The notes under the pieces were generated by a model, which was not told the DNA's origin, made no database searches, and saw nothing but the letters and a program-made list of their open reading frames with translations. Source: G020348385 sp964580235 (GTDB taxonomy: Bacteria > Acidobacteriota > Aminicenantia > Aminicenantales > Aminicenantaceae). From it: DNA of 18,079 nucleotides. The stretch is taken from NCBI GenBank assembly GCA_964580235.1, contig CAZOJY010000074.1, positions 1 through 18,079 of the forward strand, in the 5' to 3' direction. Positions 15,303 to 18,079 of this stretch are shown here, in pieces; positions within the stretch are counted from its first letter, which is position 1; every line of letters starts with the position of its first letter. Both the position numbers and the translations under genes were made by a program.

Positions 15303-16709
15303 TCAAATAAAAGATTTGAGGATGCGGCTGAGAGATGGGTGTTGAAGTTTCCGGATCGCCTTCAGCTCGATTTGTCTGATTCGCTCGCGCGTCACATGGA
15401 ATCTCTCCCCAACTTCTTCGAGCGTGTGTTCCCGCCCATCCACCAAACCATACCTCATCTCTATTATTTTTGTCTCCCTTTCTGTCAGATTCCCTAATGC
15501 TTCTTTGATTTTCTGCTTGAGACTAACGTGAACCACAGTTTCAGGGGGAGAAGGAATTCCTCTATCCTCGATAAAATCCGAAATATGCCCCTCGCCGTTC
15601 TGGCCAACGCTCAATTCGATCGAGATGGGCTCCTGGGTAAATTTTATCAGATTTCTCACCTTATCGATGGGCATCCGGATGGTTTCAGCCAGCTCATCAT
15701 TGGTCGGCTCTCTTCCCTTCATCTCGCCGATAACCTGAGCCGTTTTTCTGAGTTTATGGAGGGTCTCGGTCACATGCACGGGAATTCTAATCGTGCGGGC
15801 CTGATCGGCAATGGCTCGGGCGATGGACTGCCGGATCCACCATGTGGCATAGGTCGAAAATTTGTACCCTCTGCGGTACTCGTATTTCTCCACTGCCCTC
15901 ATCAAACCAATATTTCCTTCTTGGATGAGATCAAGAAGGGGAACACCCCGGTTTTTGTATTTTTTGGCGATCGATACCACAAGCCTCAAATTGGCTGCCA
16001 CCATCTCCTGTTTCGCTTGATCCCGTATTCTCATTCCCGCTTCCAACCGGGTGAGAATCTCTTCAACCTGATGCGGCCGGAGGCAAATCTCTTTCTGCAT
16101 TGTGCTCAGTGTTCTCTTGACTTCCTTGAGCTTTATTTTAAGATCCTCTGTTCCAGCATTCCTATCATCTTTTTTTATCAGAAACTTCAGCTCCTGTCTT
16201 GTTTCGGCCAGTCCTCGAGCCGCCCGGAGTTTATCATGGATTTTACCAATGATTTTTTCCCTCTGGGATTCTCTGATCGTTAATCCATCGATGAGTTTTC
16301 TTATTTGAATGACTACCCGGCCCCTGGCAAACAGGTTCTTTTTGCCGGATGGAATGCAGTCCAGCGCTGCTTTCAGTTTTTTGATCTTACGAAGTTGATT
16401 TAACACATGCGCCTTTACTTTTTTCAGCATGGCTCCGGTTACCTGATCATCGGTGTATTCAAAAAGCGACCGGATCACTCTAGGATTCTCGTGGATCTTT
16501 ACCTCAAGGCAAAGGACCTCTTTGATAATCAGCTGAGTCTGTGCTAAAGCATGGATGATTGTTTTTTGTCCCCTCTCGATTTTTCTTGCCAGGGCCAATT
16601 CGCCATCTCTGGACAACAACATGATGCTCCCCATATCTCTCAGATACTGCCGCACAGAGTCCGCATTCAGAAGAAAATTTTCCTCGCGCCTCTCATTATA
16701 AATTGCCAT
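15303..16709 (-). CDS. RNA polymerase sigma factor, sigma-70 (RpoD/SigA) family, without region 1.1
   Basis: The 468-residue protein holds region 1.2 (DSVRQYLRDMGSIMLLSRDGE, 17-37, followed by LALARKIERG) and a lysine-rich helical non-conserved region (about 50-230). Region 2 (about 235-305) follows, with ANLRLVVSIAKKY, the polymerase-binding DLIQEGNIGLMRAVEKYEY and the -10-recognition helix YATWWIRQSIARAIADQ. Region 3 (312-390) ends in the DFIEDRGIPSP finger. Region 4 (403-462) has the helix-turn-helix TLEEVGERFHVTRERIRQIE. All residues expected for primary-type promoter recognition are there, but region 1.1 is missing. It is therefore either the housekeeping factor of a lineage lacking 1.1 or a close paralogue. 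AGGGGA precedes the ATG. Confidence 0.93.
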   Translation of the reverse strand: MAIYNERREENFLLNADSVRQYLRDMGSIMLLSRDGELALARKIERGQKTIIHALAQTQLIIKEVLCLEVKIHENPRVIRSLFEYTDDQVTGAMLKKVKAHVLNQLRKIKKLKAALDCIPSGKKNLFARGRVVIQIRKLIDGLTIRESQREKIIGKIHDKLRAARGLAETRQELKFLIKKDDRNAGTEDLKIKLKEVKRTLSTMQKEICLRPHQVEEILTRLEAGMRIRDQAKQEMVAANLRLVVSIAKKYKNRGVPLLDLIQEGNIGLMRAVEKYEYRRGYKFSTYATWWIRQSIARAIADQARTIRIPVHVTETLHKLRKTAQVIGEMKGREPTNDELAETIRMPIDKVRNLIKFTQEPISIELSVGQNGEGHISDFIEDRGIPSPPETVVHVSLKQKIKEALGNLTERETKIIEMRYGLVDGREHTLEEVGERFHVTRERIRQIELKAIRKLQHPSLSRILKSFI

Positions 16710-16744
16710 ACTCTATTCCCCTATTAATCCTATCGACATACTAT

Positions 16745-16773
16745 ATACTACCGCAAAATCCATTTCGTTGCAA
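16745..16773 (-). promoter_or_regulatory. Promoter of the sigma factor gene
   Basis: On the minus strand TTGCAA (16768-16773) and TAGTAT (16745-16750) are separated by 17 bases, about 36 bases before the ATG. An AT-rich tract rich in A and T runs (16775-16803) lies just upstream and could act as an UP-type element. Confidence 0.5.
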
Positions 16774-16927
16774 TTTATTTAAAATAAAAATAAATTTTTT
16801 ATTTGCGCCTACATTGAAGCGTTGGAGAAGCCGGCTAACCATCAAAATTTTCCGGATTTCCTAGCTGATCGTTTTTCTCAGGGTGAATTTTCTTACTTTA
16901 TTTTTGTACGAAGGCTCCCACAGCCGA

Positions 16928-17330
16928 ACAGATGCCCCGGATTTGGCTCCCTAGGTGCCAACGCCTATGGTCATTGTCGAAAGGATGCTCGAAATGGCAA
17001 CGCTGACAGAATCCGACATCTTGTATGACCTCGGCTGCAAAAAAATATGGAATACGCGGTGTTGGAATCGATCTGGATCCGGAGCGGATCGAGGAGTCCA
17101 GGGCCTATGCCATACAGACCGGAGTAGAAGGCCTTGTCGAGTTTCGCCTCCAGGATGTCACGAAATCCAATGCCCTCCTGCGCCCGATCCTGGAAGAACA
17201 GTTAAAAGAGGGTGCAAGGGTGGTCTCTCATAATTACCACATGCCGGATTGGCAGTCGAGGGAAATAGGCTACACAGAAGTTACAACAGAGGATGGGGAG
17301 CGGCACACAATTTTTGTTTATCGAAAATAA
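16928..17330 (+). pseudogene. Decayed class I SAM-dependent methyltransferase
   Basis: Remnants of one methyltransferase lie in two plus-strand frames. The first frame reads DAPDLAP-stop-VPTPMVIVERMLEMATL, then TESDILYDLGC. A TAG (16952-16954) replaces the usual Tyr of the PYVPTP motif. At GGCTGC (17033-17038) the frame changes and the sequence jumps from YDLGC straight to AAKKYGIRGVGIDLDPERIEE. The glycine-rich SAM-binding motif (GDGR and following) is therefore deleted. Further on, DVTKSNALLRPILEEQLKEG lacks the roughly 15 residues (an ATVVTLYLLT-like segment) seen in relatives. The C-terminus (ARVVSHNYHMPDW, then to a TAA at 17328-17330) is preserved. The stop, the frameshift and the loss of the cofactor loop mean no active enzyme. 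The true upstream start, probably with a signal peptide, is not certain. Confidence 0.82.
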
Positions 17331-17356
17331 GGACTTTCTGGGCGAAATCATTCCTG

Positions 17357-17819
17357 TCAACATTCAGACAAAATCCCAGCCGGTACTCCGAAATAGCTCG
17401 TCGATATTTTGGCGGGAAAAGGCGACTGCGTGTCTGTTGCCAGAATGAACTGCACGGACGCAATCAGGTTGCCTTTTTTGATTTCACCGGCGTCCACCAT
17501 GCTGAGATCGATAAACGAAGCGCAGCTTCCTGTGTGAAGCTAAATCACTGCGGGCTGGTTTTTGATCCGGCCAAACACATAGATCAGATCCGACTTGGCT
17601 CGCGGAGGCTTCCAGCAGAGGAACTCTTGCCCTAGAAAAATTCTTTATTGCTCTATATACAAAAGGTCTTTCCGGAATCCCGATTTTCTTTTCCTTATAA
17701 TCGATGGTTCTCCTCTTGTCCTTGAAATATTTCAGCCCCAACAAACCGTTGAATTTCAAGGTCGAAAAGATGCGCCAGTCAGTAAACGATGTGTCCACCG
17801 GGGCATATTTTTTCCCCAT
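17357..17819 (-). pseudogene. Decayed tandem retropepsin-like aspartic protease
   Basis: Two minus-strand frames join into one degraded protein. The first (from 17819) has the C-terminal signature of a retropepsin-like domain, FNGLLGLKYFKDKRRTIDYK. A frameshift between about 17600 and 17640 then moves the reading to SDLIYVFGRIKNQPAVI. That ends at a TAG (17540-17542) and continues LHTGSCASFIDLSMVDAGEI to a TGA at 17357-17359. The LHTG stretch is where the catalytic DTG of a second protease domain should be, with Asp changed to His. The first domain has lost its own N-terminal DTG half. Full-length relatives (clan AA, single or tandem domains) are exported proteases. The frameshift, internal stop and lost catalytic residue argue for a pseudogene. 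It converges on the decayed methyltransferase. Confidence 0.7.
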
Positions 17820-18079
17820 AAATCATCATCCTAAGTGTCTGTTACAGCTTGCATAAAGCATAAGCAATGTATGTTCAATGAGTTACCACGGCCAAGCAAC
17901 ATCAATCCATCAAGTGTATCAAGTGAAAAATGGTTCTCTTCCATTTTGTGTGGGCTTGACTTTCACGGCTATCTAAGCCATCAGGTATGTCCTCCACTCT
18001 AATGAGGATCTTTGACGCCATTCCCTCACCGCCCTTCTCGGCGGCTCTGAACTGCGCACGTTAACTCCTTGCCTTTACA
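17820..18079. other. Non-coding right end with small repeats and a hairpin
   Basis: No gene was found here. It holds a short tandem repeat (ATCAAGTG at 17909-17916 and 17918-17925). It also holds a perfect hairpin, AAAATGG (17927-17933) with CCATTTT (17941-17947), and copy B of the 62-bp repeat. Confidence 0.5.
17997..18058 (-). repeat. 62-bp diverged repeat, copy B (inverted relative to copy A at 3029-3090)
   Basis: On the minus strand this matches 3029-3090 at 53 of 62 positions without gaps. Copy B retains a perfect CCGCC-GAGAAG-GGCGG hairpin in its middle, which copy A has lost, so B may be closer to the original form. In one minus-strand frame it reads AQFRAAEKGGEGMASKI, against AQFRAAEKDVEGMALKI in copy A, but mismatches show no clear codon periodicity. 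Confidence 0.6.

Noticed and set aside
15528..16283. Plus-strand frame of 251 codons opposite the sigma factor
   Set aside because: It is an antisense shadow of a fully conserved sigma-70 gene.
1..18079. selC (tRNA-Sec) and selB in the window
   Set aside because: I looked in the intergenic regions for a long tRNA with a TCA anticodon and a TTCGA arm, and for an elongation-factor gene, and found neither.

Overview
The window is an 18 kb piece of a bacterial chromosome of moderate GC content. The best guess for the source, by inference only, is an uncultured acidobacterial-type lineage such as Candidatus Aminicenantes. The clues are a zinc-ribbon-headed Ser/Thr kinase with a large extracytoplasmic part, a secreted six-bladed propeller protein with a GQGPGEF motif, periplasmic serine and Ntn hydrolases, and a selenium pathway. 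No rRNA, tRNA or CRISPR array was found.

Left third (1-6.8 kb, all minus strand): the first 17 codons of a secreted protein lie at the edge. Next come selD and selA, six bases apart and in the order selA-selD. After a gap of about 390 bp that holds a diverged repeat, there is a gene of 517 codons interrupted in frame by a single TGA (4456-4458). The surrounding protein motif is GGCTUPPW, the active-site signature of iodothyronine deiodinase-type selenoproteins. The thioredoxin-fold sequence continues on both sides of the TGA, a SECIS-like hairpin follows it, and selA and selD are neighbours. I therefore read it as one selenoprotein, not as two ORFs or a broken gene. Its C-terminal half is a duplicated domain I do not recognise. 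Upstream is a 676-residue flavoprotein fused to an SRPBCC-like C-terminal domain.

Middle (6.8-15.3 kb): an AT-rich gap of about 850 bp separates the flavoprotein from a plus-strand pair, the Ser/Thr kinase and a secreted class C beta-lactamase-like serine hydrolase. A penicillin-acylase-family Ntn hydrolase converges on them from the minus strand. It shares a 166-bp divergent promoter region with the propeller protein.

Right end (15.3-18.1 kb): the propeller gene and an RpoD-family sigma factor end one base apart. Beyond the sigma factor promoter the DNA is decayed. It holds a SAM methyltransferase with a nonsense codon and two internal deletions, and a tandem retropepsin-like protease gene with a frameshift, a stop and an altered catalytic motif. 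Last comes an inverted second copy of the 62-bp repeat that also lies between the selenoprotein gene and selA.

The functional theme is selenium. SelD makes selenophosphate and SelA charges Sec-tRNA. The adjacent deiodinase-like protein is the likely local consumer, probably working as a membrane-anchored, extracytoplasmic thiol/selenol redox enzyme. selB, selC and a selenouridine synthase gene are not in the window.
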